Below, piece by piece: positions 11,251-22,460 of a stretch of 64,000 nucleotides of DNA. The position numbers were made by a program, and so were the translations under genes. The stretch lies in the NCBI GenBank assembly GCA_025200525.1, contig CM045761.1, forward strand, positions 64,822,009 through 64,886,008. The letters are read 5' to 3'. The stretch's first letter is position 1; the number at the start of each line of letters is the position of its first letter. The DNA comes from Camellia lanceoleosa. Lineage: Eukaryota; Streptophyta; Magnoliopsida; Ericales; Theaceae. Below the pieces are notes generated by a model that saw only the letters and a program-made list of their open reading frames with translations, ran no database searches and was not told where the DNA came from.

Positions 11251-13301
11251 TCAATCCTCGGGGTCAGACTCAAGTGGCTCAACGTCCACCTGCTCATAAG
11301 GAATTGGCAAGGCCAATGTAACCCCAGCGGCATAAAGGGCCTTGAGCCACCCATGTTTGAACCCCCGATTCTAAAACTTGGGAACTTTATCTACGTATTC
11401 CTTGAAGGCGGCGCCTTTTCCTGTTTCGAATGCGGCAGAAGCCTCAGATTCTGCCTTTTTCTTAGCCGCCCTATCTTCGGCATCAGAACGGAGATGATCG
11501 GCAATCCGAGCCCTTTCTACTTCGACTTCGGCTCGCGCAGTCTCCATCGCGGCCCTCATCATCTCAAACTCGGCCCTGCTCTTTTGATCGACCACTACTG
11601 ACTACAAACGGTCAATCCTCTCAAGGGCATCGTGTAGGCGGCGGCCCAAGTCGGCGATCCTGCTGACCGTCTGCAAAACAAGTTGGGATTGTTAGATGCC
11701 ATAGGCAACCAAAATCAAAACAAGTCAAAGTTCACCTACCAAAAGGGCCGACTGCGCAGATAGGGTTACGGCCACCAAATCCGGCATGGCATGAAAGGAT
11801 GCCTTATCAGCTGGTAGAAAGACTGAAGCCGCTAGGCTCAAGGCTATTGCTGGGTCGGTAATGATGGATGCGTCAGAGAGAATCAATGTGTCTCTGATCT
11901 TTAGCTGAACAATAAACGGAACAACCACGTCCGATTCTTCTAAGCGAGGCCTTTTGTCGGCAAGACTATCTTTTGAACCGGCCTCTCCCTCGGCGCTACG
12001 CTTCTTGCCTCGCTCTTTCAGAATCAACCATTCTTCAATGACCGGTTGTTCAACCTCTTTCGCCATTTCGGCTGCAACAATCTTAGCCAGCTCTTCAATA
12101 ACGGGTTCGAAAGACTCAATCAAGACAGGTCCAGAACGGGGGGCCTTGGCCTTTTTCCGGGCGGCCATACGCTCGGCATTTTTCTTTCAAGCCATCTGCG
12201 TAAGGCTTTCCCCAGCCATACCTTCAAAAAAATCGCCGGGTAGGTCTCCCAAACTTCCAAAAATATCTTCAGAAGAAAACTCCGCCCGACCCGAAGTGGA
12301 CGGCGAGGTAGGCTGACTACGTCTGGCTGCCTCAAACGCCGAGTTTAAGGCCTCATCAACCTCTTCGGCCTCCTCAGCGAACTCTCTGTCTGGTTTGGCG
12401 ACTACCTCTACCACCGGCTCCACGTCTTGCCCCGAATCAGAACCTTCGAGACCAACTTGCCTAAGGCTCTTGAAGCTAGGGAAGATAAGAGCCGCAAGTT
12501 GTTGATCGCCGAATGGAATCGGAATGTTGTCAGCGGCCAAAAAAGTAGTGTAAGTAGGCTCGTAACGAAAAAATATGTGGGCCGCTCTCCCTTGCTTCTG
12601 TAAGTTTAGACGGCCGAAGTATCCGAGTGCAGTCGCAATCTGCGCAAGGACTGCGTCGTCAGTAGAAACCAGAATCTTCTTTAAATTACTGCCTGCAAAG
12701 ACAAAGGGTTAGACGCAGAGGGAAGGCCGAGTAAAAGAAAAGTTCAGTAAACACAAGGAGACACACGGCAACCTGGTTCACCCCTCCGTCTGGGAATAGG
12801 GTCTAGGCAACCCTCGCCTTCGCCAAATTCCCAGTTCCCTCGGATATTGACCATTATGTCATCCACACGCTTACCAGAACTGGCAAGCATGGTTACCAAA
12901 TGATGGTCAGTATCCTTGGCCCTAAGAAAGTACTGCCCAAGCCGACCGGAAGATTTGGCTAAAGCATAGCAGTGCTGAATGGCTAGAATGCCAAGATCGA
13001 TCCTGAGGCGCCGATTCAACTCTACGATCCCCATTACAATTCGAAAAAAATTCACGTTGGGCTGAGAAGGAATCAGACCCCAATAGCGGAGGACGACCCT
13101 AAGGAATGGATGTAGGGGAAAACAGACCTCGCCCTCTGCAATGGATAGGAGAGGAAAGACGATTGAATTTCGATCCTCTCTCTCCATATCCAGAATGTTG
13201 TCCGTCACTAGAGATAGATAAACATCGTCGGGGATGGAAAAGTGTCGCCAGAATCCGGAGACATGACCCTCAGAAAGGAGGTCTTTCAAGTGTTTAGCCA
13301 T
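11251..13301 (-). pseudogene. Antisense three-exon Transposase_28-like accessory gene of element C
   Basis: I place three exons on the minus strand: 13301-12773, 12692-11740 and 11670-11251, about 634 codons. Donors are GTTGCC (12772) and GTAGGT (11739); acceptors are TTTGCAG and TTTTGCAG. Phases agree and there is no frameshift, but three stops interrupt the frame (TGA 12189-12187, TAG 11604-11602, TAG 11373-11371). The start MAKHLKDLL at 13301 is preferred to an upstream Met that adds only a hydrophobic run. The N-terminal motifs FPLHPFLRVVLRYWGLIPSQ and FRIVMGIVELNRR resemble PF04195, the putative gypsy-type transposon domain. An acidic linker, a basic stretch (RKKAKAPR), a coiled coil and the tail GFKHGWLKALYAAG follow. 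The function of this family is unknown. It is antisense to the LTR at 13691. A retained host gene is a less likely alternative. Confidence 0.65.
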
Positions 13302-13690
13302 TTTTACGGGGAATAAAGGGTTCGCCAAAATTAAAATAACAAACAGAAAGTAGGATTGCAAAGAAAGGAGAAGAAAACTTACGAGGAGCAATGGGGACGA
13401 TGGTAGACGGAGAAGAGTTGCAGAAAATGCGAGTCAGAGAAAGGATATCCGCTGGCTGTCCAAGAGTCTCGAATACTCATCGAACTGTGCATTCGAAAGG
13501 ACTGAAATTTCAAATCATAATAAATGCGAGACGCACGAATGAGGCGGGAAAGTGTAATGATGAATGAAAAGGTATGCACATCTTGACATCTATATTGGGG
13601 TACGCGAAGCCGCCTGACCTATTTTAACTTTTCCAATTCAAGACCAAACACGCCGATTAACTACCGTCAATGGGGAGTTCGGGGGGCAAT
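13302..13690 (+). other. Element C: region before LTR, with polypurine tract
   Basis: AT-rich leader of the antisense gene, followed at 13672-13689 by the purine-rich ggggagttcggggggcaa that directly precedes the LTR start. No other gene is seen. Confidence 0.5.
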
Positions 13691-14115
13691 TGTAGTGGCC
13701 GAATATATTGAAAGGTCAGAAGGTGAGTACCATTGGAAGACTGATATTAATCGGCTATATCCTACGAGTGGGAAGCCGAATATAATATATGTGCCGAATA
13801 AGTGTAAATCCTTAGGGCCGAATAATATAAAGGACAATGATTAAAAAGTAGGCCCTGGCCCCGAGAATCGAAAGGAACAGGTATAAATACAGGAACAATG
13901 GGTTGAGAAAGGTATGGAAAAATCACTTCACTTAACTTAGTAAAGAAGCTATCTTGAATGTTTGAACTGACTTGTCCGTCGGAGTGCTAATTCCGGCACC
14001 CCCGACCGGAGTGTTTGTATCTTTTCAGGTGACTAGCTGAGGATCACTAATGTCTCCCAGAATCTGAAGAGTATTTCCAAACCACTTCTCCACAAGTCCC
14101 ATGAATTAAGACTTC
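13691..14115 (+). mobile_element. Element C: 3' LTR (right end approximate)
   Basis: Begins TGTAGTGGCCGAATAT after a polypurine tract. A TATA box (gtataaatac, 13881) is followed by a start region and then gacttgtccgtcggagtgc and a cccccgaccgg stretch, the kind of R-U5 sequence seen in Tat-like LTRs. No second copy is present, so the end and the target duplication are unresolved. Confidence 0.55.
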
Positions 14116-14375
14116 TAGGGGAAGTTGGACACTGATCATTATAAAAGTAAGGCACCCTCATGAGTCTAAGATATGTTTTATTTGAGATACTTTTATACTT
14201 TCATTGTTGAAGTTTAGGTATTTGTATTGATATCTGTGAGAGATAAAATTATTGACTTGATCGTCGGAGTACCTCTGGGTGGACGAACCACTGCGGTATT
14301 CTCGTATTCTTGTTGGCAGGTGTTTGGTTGAGTTCCCCGTTTGGTTGTGTGGTCGGAAATCAACACCCACACTTG
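14116..14375 (+). mobile_element. Fragment of another Tat-type LTR (R-U5 part)
   Basis: Contains a TATA-like cattataaaagtaagg (14138), a start-like region, and ttgacttgatcgtcggagtacc (14253) closely related in layout to the U5 of the preceding LTR, but otherwise different in sequence. No U3 or partner LTR is visible, so I read it as a truncated LTR of a second family. Confidence 0.45.
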
Positions 14376-14912
14376 TCATTGGTTGCTTTAAATTTGCTCT
14401 CATCTGTCACGTATCACCTTTAATTGGATGGTTTGAATATGGCATCAACAATTTCATAATTTTAACATAATTACGTTAGATTTTTTTTAGAATAATATTC
14501 AGTTACTGTTCATCAATAATTTATTAATTATATGAATGAAAAATGAGTATTATAGAATAGGAGAAGAAAGGATTAAAAGATTTGCAAACAGAATCCTTGG
14601 CATGTTGCGATTTCATATTAGAGTGATGTAACTTTTAAAGGTTAATTACATTAAAAAAAATTCAATTATCAACAAATATTACTTTGTCTCCTCAATTATG
14701 AATTCATATATTTTTATAAACTCAATTATAAAAAATAAAAATAAAATGTATAGAAGTCTCCATTTTGAAAAGATGAGAGTAATGTAATTTTATAATGAAA
14801 AGAGTCAAAATGTCCAAGATCAAATACTAAATAAATAGATAAAAAGTGATATTTGTTAATTTGGTCGATGATTTTGCATGTTAAAATTCATTTCATTTCA
14901 ATAACAACAAGT
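14376..14912. other. AT-rich intergenic DNA
   Basis: No gene or repeat is recognised apart from poly-A/T runs. A short CAA-rich run (ataacaacaag) immediately precedes the tRNA, as often seen upstream of plant tRNA genes. Confidence 0.5.
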
Positions 14913-14985
14913 TCCGTTGTAGTCTAGTTGGTCAGGATATTCGGCTCTCACCCGAAAGACCCGGGTTCAAGTCCCGGCAACGGAA
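14913..14985 (+). tRNA. trnE-CTC: tRNA-Glu (anticodon CTC)
   Basis: A 73-nt cloverleaf with no intron. The acceptor stem is tccgttg / caacgga with discriminator A. The anticodon stem ttcgg / ccgaa encloses loop ctctcac with anticodon CTC at 14947-14949. The T arm is ccggg-ttcaagt-cccgg. A TTTT terminator for RNA polymerase III starts at 14991, and a CAA-rich run precedes the gene. The first anticodon-stem pair is T-A where I recall C-G in common plant tRNA-Glu; both sides changed together, so the stem is intact. The A and B boxes look usable (tagtctagttgg and ggttcaagtcc). Probably functional. Confidence 0.93.
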
Positions 14986-15908
14986 ATGCGTTTTAATTGT
15001 CGGGGATAATTATGGAAAAAAAATTGAATTTATTTAATTGGTGTAAAAGTTTTTAAAAAACAACCAAAAAAAAAAAAAAAAAATTACTCATCGTTTTCAC
15101 AAAGTCTTTACTTTTTTTGAGTAAGAATAATTTTTTTTAATTTAAAAATATCTTTTAGGGGTTTATTTTTAGCAAATTAATATCTATTTTTTTTTATAAA
15201 AAAAAGATTGAAAACAAATTCTGGAAGTGAAACCACACAGAGCCATTATCTTTGACAAATGGATAATTTGTTTTGAGTTAGATTTCTCTCAAACTTAAAT
15301 TTGAATTTGATTGTTATGTTCAGGCTTGTGAGGCGCATCACGGATTACATTTTAATAATTTGAACTATTCATTTTTTGTAGGGCCCTCCGTTTGTATTAT
15401 CCATGAAAAAAATTATATCGATTTGATAATCGTAACATTTTTTATTTTATTGTGTTTGTCAGATCATTGAAATGGATCTGTGGTGGCCCCACGAGCTCAA
15501 CCATGACGACCAAGTTCAAATTTAAACTTAAGAGAAATCTAAAATCATCAAGTTAAATATTTTAAAGATTTTTAATCAACAATTTTAGAGGATTTGGTGA
15601 GTTAGAAATACAAAATGACAACAAAAAAAAAATTAATGAACATACAACCTTATTTTTTTAAAATTTCAAATCCTAACACAAAACTTAAAATTTAATCGAA
15701 TGTATGATGTTATTTTTTTTTTAAAAAAATTTATCTATTTTTAAAAACACACTTATTGTTCATTTTTTTCAAAAATAAATGGAATAAAATGAAAATGTTA
15801 GGATTCCTAATTTTTTTTTTTTTTTCTTTTCTTTTCTTATATGGTATACACTAGGGTGCTCACGGACTCGACCGATCTACCAAAATTGACCAATTCAATC
15901 CAATTCAC
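14986..15908. other. AT-rich intergenic DNA with element fragments
   Basis: Poly-A/T-rich. 15380-15500 (gggccctccg...ggtggccccacgag) resembles one arm of the inverted-repeat MITEs at 30851 and 36442, so it may be a relic of that group. No gene is seen. Confidence 0.4.
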
Positions 15909-16287
15909 TAGGGGCATAAATTTGGCCCAGCTCAGCCTCCCGTCAAATTTCGGGTCAGCCAACCCACGGGCTAGAAAACTAGGCCAAGGCCTAAGAGGTA
16001 TTGAGGAAAGGTCGAGCTAGCAGGCCAAGCCTCGGATCTGGGCTTGGGCTTGGGTTTGGGTCGAGACTAACCATTTTTTAATTTTTTTGAATTTTTTTCC
16101 TCCAAAATTTTATTTTTTTCCATCAAAAATGACACTGAGCCTCAGGCCGAGCCTTGAGTGGGCCTAAAGCAGACTGATGGGCCGGGCAGGCCGGGTTGTA
16201 AAATAGACAACATAGGCCTAGAGTCTCAGGCCGAGCTCAAGCCCACCCGTGCAGCGAGTAGGCTTCGGCCAATTTTACACCCCTACA
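15909..16287. mobile_element. Short inverted-repeat element, non-autonomous DNA transposon
   Basis: The left end taggggcataaatttggcc and the inverse of the right end taggggtgtaaaattggcc form imperfect terminal inverted repeats around about 380 bp of GC-rich, GGCC/GGGCTTGGG-rich sequence. No coding potential. The target duplication is unclear, so the superfamily (hAT or Mutator-like) is open. Confidence 0.55.
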
Positions 16288-16895
16288 ATTGACCATCTTT
16301 TAAGCGTTTTCGATAGTATGAGTGAACAAATGAGGATGAAGATTTTTCAAATTTGCCAATGTTCGAACAGATGACAAATGAGAGGCAACTTGATCCAACC
16401 CAGTCTCCCAACACCCTTAAGAAAATGATATTATATTTTTATGCTTTGTATATTAGAAAAAGGACATTTTATTTTTATAATAATATTAGTTATTTATTAA
16501 ATATGAAAGTTTGGCTTTAAAAAATGAAGAATAAAAAATTTTGGACTCAAATAAAGCCCAAAATATTAAAAAATTACTCTAAAATAGTTACAAAAAAAGC
16601 ATAAAATAGTGAAGCCTAATTGCCAAATCACTCTGCCTCTACCTGTCAACCCGCATGACCGACTCAATCCGCATCAATTAACTAAGTGAATGGATGTGTA
16701 TTAATTTTTTTCAATCCCTCAAACTTCAAACAGATGGCAGATGGGAGGTCACCCAGCCCAATTCAATCTGCAAGCACCCTTAGTATAGACAGATAGGGAA
16801 GGATTAGAAAGAGGGATTGGATTCCATGTCCAATACACCATGAAATCTATTGTTTGGTTGAGAATTTGTAGGCTGAATTAGGGGTCCTATTGGAC
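16288..16895. other. AT-rich flank of element D
   Basis: No gene is seen. The 16800-16900 stretch (gggattggattccatgtcc) continues across the insertion at 25428, so it is the target of element D. Confidence 0.45.
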
Positions 16896-16900
16896 TATGA

Positions 16901-18315
16901 ATGTGACACCCGAAAATTTTTCTTTTAAAATTGCAATAAATAAAACTCTAAAATAAATAAATCAATCAATAAATAATAATAAATAAATAGGAAATTGAGA
17001 AGTTATCAATTAAATTGTTTGCCAGGCACCACACATTAAATATTTTAGTATGTGGTAAGTAATGTTTTATAGTTTGGTAGTGAAATTTTTAGATGTGAAC
17101 CTAACTTATAATCATAAGTAATTTTAGGACTCATAAAAGGAATCATCATCTTTAGATTTGAATAATAATAATAATAATAATAAAAAGAAGAAGGGGGGGT
17201 GATTTGTTACCATCCTAATGCATAGGATGGTGTCTAAGTGACTAATGTTTCAATAACTTGCCACGTATTAGTCATAGGGGAGAGCAAGTGGACACATGTT
17301 TAACAAATGGCCAAACCTAGCAAAACATGCTGATAAATGATACAAGTTATTGCCTATAAATAGGGAAGTAGTGGATTGAGTTTCAACAAGAAAACAAAAA
17401 CATTCTTAGTATATTCAGTGAGCTCCGAAAGGTGGGGAATTGTAGTAGCAAAACTAAAAGTTAAGAGTCAACCTTAGGGTGAGTTTTATTATACCTTGAG
17501 TTATTATAATATGTTTTCTACATGTCTTAAGTTACCATAATATATTTTACGAATGTTTTGAATTACCACAATTTATTTGATATAAATTATGTTTTATGGT
17601 TAGGTTAATGTTTCAATTATGTGGATTATTTTCTGAACTCTATTTGCTTAAATTAAAACCCATGGATATGTTGTTTGAATTTTAGAGATTATTTGACAAT
17701 GACCTTGTAAACAATTATTTTCTATAAGTACCAGCACGGGAGTCTCATGCCTTGGGGGACTTAAATAACCATAGGCCCCTGTTTGACCACTTTGTGGTCC
17801 CCTATTTGTCATGGATCCATTGACTCCTGTAGTGATTGTCACTTAGTGACCCCTGCTCGATACATTACATGCCGTGGTTATAGTGATTTATTTCAGTTTC
17901 TGGCACTTAAGTAATTTGTGTATTCAACTCAAATTATGTTAATGTTTTAGTAAATAATTATCCATAGCCATTTTGTACCCTAATACTCACAGTATAATAT
18001 TTCTCACTCTGCTATGTGCTTATAGCTGTTACCCCTTTCAGGTGACGAGGTTTAGCGGGATCAAGATGAAAAATGAATCACTGTGTTGTTTTGTTTTTAA
18101 ATCTTTTTTTTTTATTTCTGTCTGTTTTGTTTTGAACTCTTGTAATATGATAAAGTTCAAATGACTATGTTTTATTCCCTTTTAAATAAGCATTTGGTAC
18201 CCACTTATTTTATTTAATTTATCCGCTTGCGCTGCGACTACAAAATTATTTGAATTATTTTATTTTTATCTTGTTACGACGCCAAACCTTTGGGTACCGA
18301 GTTTGGGTTGTGACA
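16901..18315 (+). repeat. 5' LTR of element D
   Basis: Starts TGTGACACCC and ends GGTTGTGACA; 1415 bp. A TATA-like cctataaataggg lies near 17353. Matches the 3' LTR along its whole length. Confidence 0.95.
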
Positions 18316-18319
18316 AAAG

Positions 18320-18330
18320 TGGTATCAGAG
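18320..18330 (+). other. Primer-binding site of element D
   Basis: tggtatcagag, complementary to the 3' end of plant initiator-Met tRNA, four bases after the LTR end. Confidence 0.85.
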
Positions 18331-19590
18331 TAATGGTTTTTTTTTTATAAAAAAAAAATAAATAAATAGTGTTAAGTTTTTAAAATTTTCCGAATAATTT
18401 TCATGTTATTTGAATTGAAAATTATTTCCACAAAAAAAAATGTGTATAAAACAAAATTGTATATGTTTTTGAAATTTTCTGTACAATTATTCACATTAAT
18501 TTTATTTACATTAATTGAAATTCACATTATCTAAATTGCAAAAATATATACATATATATATATATTTTTCAAAAAAAAATTATATATATATATATAATGT
18601 ATTCAAAAAAAAAAAATTGTTATTTGAGATTAGGTGATATGTCTAACACATGTAAACCATGTTACAATATCTAGGCTAAGCTTTCCTGTGTTGTAGGAAA
18701 CGGCCAATCTCATGGAGTTGTTTTGGTTCAAGCCCCCAGAAGTTCATCTTGTCCCAAACTTATTAGAGGGCTGGGGTGATTCGGAGAGTCGTGTTAGGCA
18801 AGCCCACCCCGCGCTAGACCGACTCATGGGACGACCCGTGCATTTGCAGGCCGACCCCGATGAGGATTTCTTATTTTGGAGACTTAGCCGAGGCAGCACT
18901 CGTGAGAGATATATAGGGCTGACCCGCGTCATTGGACTTGCTCCGGACTTAGAGTAGCCACATTTTCTAGTCGCATCTTTACCCCTAGGCTTTGCAGAAC
19001 GGAGGGGACACACATATCCTAGCAGCCATATCCGCACCACGACACCCCCTCCACAGCATATTGTCCATACCTCAGCTGTGGACTTCACTAATAATGCATC
19101 ATACTTGGAGGTACCGATACGAATTACCGGACAAGAATTTTGGGGTTATGATCACGGTGCTCCTGTCTACATAGTTCAGGTGGTGTGGAGTTGTTTTGGG
19201 ATAGAGCACAGTGGGTGGGAATTCAAATCCCTCATGCAGAGTGAGTTTGCAGAGTTATTCCATGGGCCAGTATTCCGGAGTCAGTTCTCATGGTGGTGGC
19301 CTAACAGCCCCTTCTAGATGATCCTTTTATGACCTGACGGTGATTAGCCTAATCTAATTTTGTATCAGTAGGATTAGACACTAACACCTAACCGTTATCT
19401 AAGTGTGTTGTACTTGTATCTTTTCCTTATATAAGTAAAACCAGTATTATGTAAGTAATGTATGTATATGTTGTTATGATATCGTTATGAATCATAGATA
19501 TAATATTGCGATAATAATTGATTCAAAAAAACAAAAACAAAAAAAAAAAAGAAGAAGAAGAAGTCCACTAACCATTTTCACCTTGTAGTG
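18331..19590 (+). other. Leader of element D with unexplained open blocks
   Basis: A 1.26-kb leader between primer site and gag. 18331-18660 is AT-rich with TA and A runs. About 18690-19320 is different: balanced base composition and two open blocks, 18712-18957 (begins MELFWFKPPEVHL) and 19078-19317 (begins MDFTNNASYLEVP, ends in a Trp-rich FSWWWPNSPF), in different frames. They resemble no gag or pol domain that I recognise. They may be a decayed extra leader ORF or captured sequence. Confidence 0.45.
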
Positions 19591-20560
19591 ATGGCTAATG
19601 ATGGAAATGGAACCGAATCATCGGTCAATGGTGCTGACCAAATGGAGCAAATCATGGAAAGAGCAGTTACTAGTTTTCTGCGAGCCCTACAAACCAACGT
19701 TAACAACGGATTGCACGAGCACGAGAAGAGCCAACTACTATAAAACAGTTCGGGACTTGAAACCTACCATATTCTTGGCAAGACAAACCCGGTGGTGGCG
19801 TAAGCTTGGATCGAGATATGGAGAAAATTTTCATGTATTGCCTTGCTCAGAAAGACAGAAGGTGACTTTCGCCACATTGACCTTCAAAGACGATGCACAA
19901 GAATGGTGGCTACTTACTTTGGCGAAAGAAGATATTGTGACTTGGGCCAGATTCTTGGAGGTATTCTATGAAAAATACTTTCCAGATTCGCTTCGGGAAC
20001 AAAAGGCGTCGGAATTCATACATCTAAGGCAAGGAACCATGACAGTGACCGAATATGAAAGCAAGTTCACGCAACTGGCCCGATTCGCGACATACGTCAT
20101 CCCCACCGAAGCTCGAAAAGCCAAAAAATTTGAAGCGGGATTGGATCCTGAAATTAAAGACAAGTTGGAGGTTTTGAAACTACCAACCTATGCAGAGGTG
20201 GTAGATCGAGCATACATTGCGAAAAAAGAGATTAAAACCTTGCGTTCCGGGGAACCAAGCCAGAAGAAGCGATTGTGGGAAAGAGATAACAGAAGGCTCG
20301 GTGCCGCGCCTCCTAAGAAAATAAATGCAGGCATAACCAATTCAACCGGTTTAAGCAATCAAGGTCCTACAAATCCCAGAGGTGACACCATTCCAGCTTG
20401 CACTACCTATGGAAGGACTCATTGGGGACAGTGCCGTTGAGATACGGGAGCATGCTTTAAATGTGGCCAAGTTGGCCATTTGCTGAGAAATTGTCCAAAG
20501 CTCGTCAACCCCTTTGAACCAGTCCGAAAACCCGCGGTACCTGGAAGAGTAAGAAAGGAC
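19591..20560 (+). pseudogene. gag: gag of element D (capsid and zinc knuckle), disrupted
   Basis: The natural start is probably the ATG at 19591 (MANDGNGTESS), whose frame meets a stop near 19741; the main gag frame runs from 19598 to 20440. The retrotransposon capsid signature is clear: VLPCSERQKVTFATLTF, DDAQEWW, FEAGLDPEIKDKLEV. A CCHC zinc knuckle (CFKCGQVGHLLRNC, about 20453-20494) follows a stop TGA at 20438. The protein would bind and package the element RNA. Broken by an N-terminal frame change and one nonsense codon. Confidence 0.9.
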
Positions 20561-21215
20561 CAAAAACGCCAAGGAAGAGCCTTTACCTTAGTACCTAGAA
20601 ACCCAGAAGTTACAGAGAACGTCGTGTCAGGTACACTTTCTGTTTGTGGTCACTTAGCCCATGTTCTCTTTGACTCTGGCTCAACTCATTCTTTTGTTGC
20701 ACCACACTTTGCTACCAAGTTGGCATTAACACCCGAATCCTTAGAATATGTATTATCTGTGTCTTTTCCTTCTAGTAATTCTGCCCTTAGTACTAATGTG
20801 TACAAATCGTGTACTATATCCTTAAAAGGTGAAACCTTACATGTAGATTTAATTTCCCTCTGCATTAGTACCTTTGATGTGATCTTAGGAATGGATTGGT
20901 TAGCTACCAACCGTGCCTTCATCGATTGTGAAGCCAAAAAGGTCTTCCTCCGGTCACCAAACCAACTCGAGCTTATCTTTGAAGGAACTAGAGCCTCTCC
21001 CCCTCCATGTATTATATCCTTCATGACAGCCCAACGACTGGTAAGAAAGGGTTGTTGTAGTTGTATCTGTTATGTGATCGATACTCAACAAGAGACCCCC
21101 CACACTTGATGCAATCCCTGTGGCTCGAGAATTCCTGGATGTATTTCCTGAAGACCTGCCTGGTACCCTAGTTGACCGAGAAATTGAATTCACCATTGAA
21201 ACCCAACCTGGTGCA
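20561..21215 (+). pseudogene. Aspartic protease of element D
   Basis: In the same frame as gag. The active-site motif FDSGSTHSF lies near 20670 and the second signature VILGMDWL near 20880, as in chromoviral proteases that release the Gag and Pol proteins. The frame ends at 21107 next to a run of C residues (about 21094), and the reading continues one frame over (VAREFLDVFPEDLPG), so a small indel separates protease from reverse transcriptase. Confidence 0.88.
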
Positions 21216-21218
21216 TAA

Positions 21219-22010
21219 CCAATCTCGAAGACCCCTTACCGCATGTCCATGACAGAATTGAAAGAACTAAAAACCCAACTCCAAGAACTACTGGACAAAG
21301 GCTTCATCCGACCAAGTACCTCACCATGGGGAGCTCCGGTACTGTTCGTAAAGAAAAAGAATGGTACAATGAGGCTATGCATTGATTACCGGGAGCTGAA
21401 CAAAGTCACCATCAAGAACCGGTACCCTCTACCACGAATTGACGACTTGTTTGATCAACTGCGAGGCGCCCAAGTATTCTCAAAAATTGACTTGCGTTCT
21501 GGTTACCATCAACTAAAAGTCAAAACAGAAAGTATTGAAAAGACTGCCTTCAGAACTCGTTACGGGCATTACGAGTTTCTCGTCATGCCATTTGGCATCA
21601 CAAATGCCCCAGCGGCCTTCATGGACCTCATGAATCGAGTATTCAAACCCTATCTTGACGAGTTCGTCATTGTCTTTATTGACGACATTCTTATATACTC
21701 CAAATCGCCAAAAGATCATGAGGACCACCTACGAAAAGTTCTACAAACACTACGTGATCACAAGCTTTATGCCAAATTGAAGAAATGCGAATTCTGGATC
21801 ACTAGTGTATGCTTTCTCGGTCACGTCATTAACAAAGATGGCATCTCAGTTGATCCCCAAAAGGTTGCAGCAATCATGGATTGGCCACGACCTACTAACG
21901 CATCTGAGATTCGAAGTTTTTTGGGCCTAGCTGGCTATTACCGGCGCTTTGTGCAAGATTTCTCGAAAATAGCTTCACCCTTGACCCAGCTAACTCAGAA
22001 AAACAGGCCT
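21219..22010 (+). pseudogene. Reverse transcriptase of element D
   Basis: The frame is open from just after a TAA at 21216 to 22067. Motifs in order: [21 protein letters not shown] (first catalytic Asp), [20 protein letters not shown] (catalytic Asp pair), LGHVI and the thumb region [11 protein letters not shown]. All catalytic residues are present. Standard for Ty3/gypsy; makes DNA copies of the element RNA. Intact as a domain but cut off from its neighbours by a stop upstream and a frame change near 22060. Confidence 0.93.
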
Positions 22011-22460
22011 TTTGAATGGACGGACAAGCAAGAACGTTGCTTCCAAGAATTGAAGACAGACTCGTGACGGCTCCTATACTAGCACTCCCCACGGAAGCAG
22101 AAGGGTTTGTAATTTATAGCGATGCCTCATACAATGGTTTGGGTTGCGTTCTTATGCAAAATGGGAAGGTCATTGCTTATGCCTCCCGCCAACTAAAGAC
22201 TCACGAAAGAAACTACCCAACTCATGATCTAGAGTTGGCTGCGGTGATCTTCGCTCTCAAGATCTGGCGTCATTACCTCTACGGTGCAACCTGTGAAATT
22301 TACACTGATCACAAGAGTCTCAAATATCTGTTTACATAGATGGAATTAAATATGAGGCAACGACGATTGCTAGAATTTATGAAGGACTATGATATAGAGA
22401 TCCATCACCATCCTAGCAAAGCTAACGTAGTAGCAGACGCATTAAGTCGAAAAACGACCA
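22011..22460 (+). pseudogene. RNase H of element D
   Basis: Frame 22016-22339 has [15 protein letters not shown] (Asp), THDLELAAV (Glu), YTDHKSL (Asp). A TAG at 22337 then interrupts, and NMRQRRLLEFMKDYD and KANVVADALSRK, the RNase H tail and linker, follow in the same frame. Removes RNA from the hybrid. One nonsense codon. Confidence 0.9.

Noticed and set aside
13302..13391. N-terminal hydrophobic extension of the antisense gene of element C, as a signal peptide
   Set aside because: The run is T-rich untranslated sequence before a better start at 13301; relatives of this family are not secreted as far as I know.
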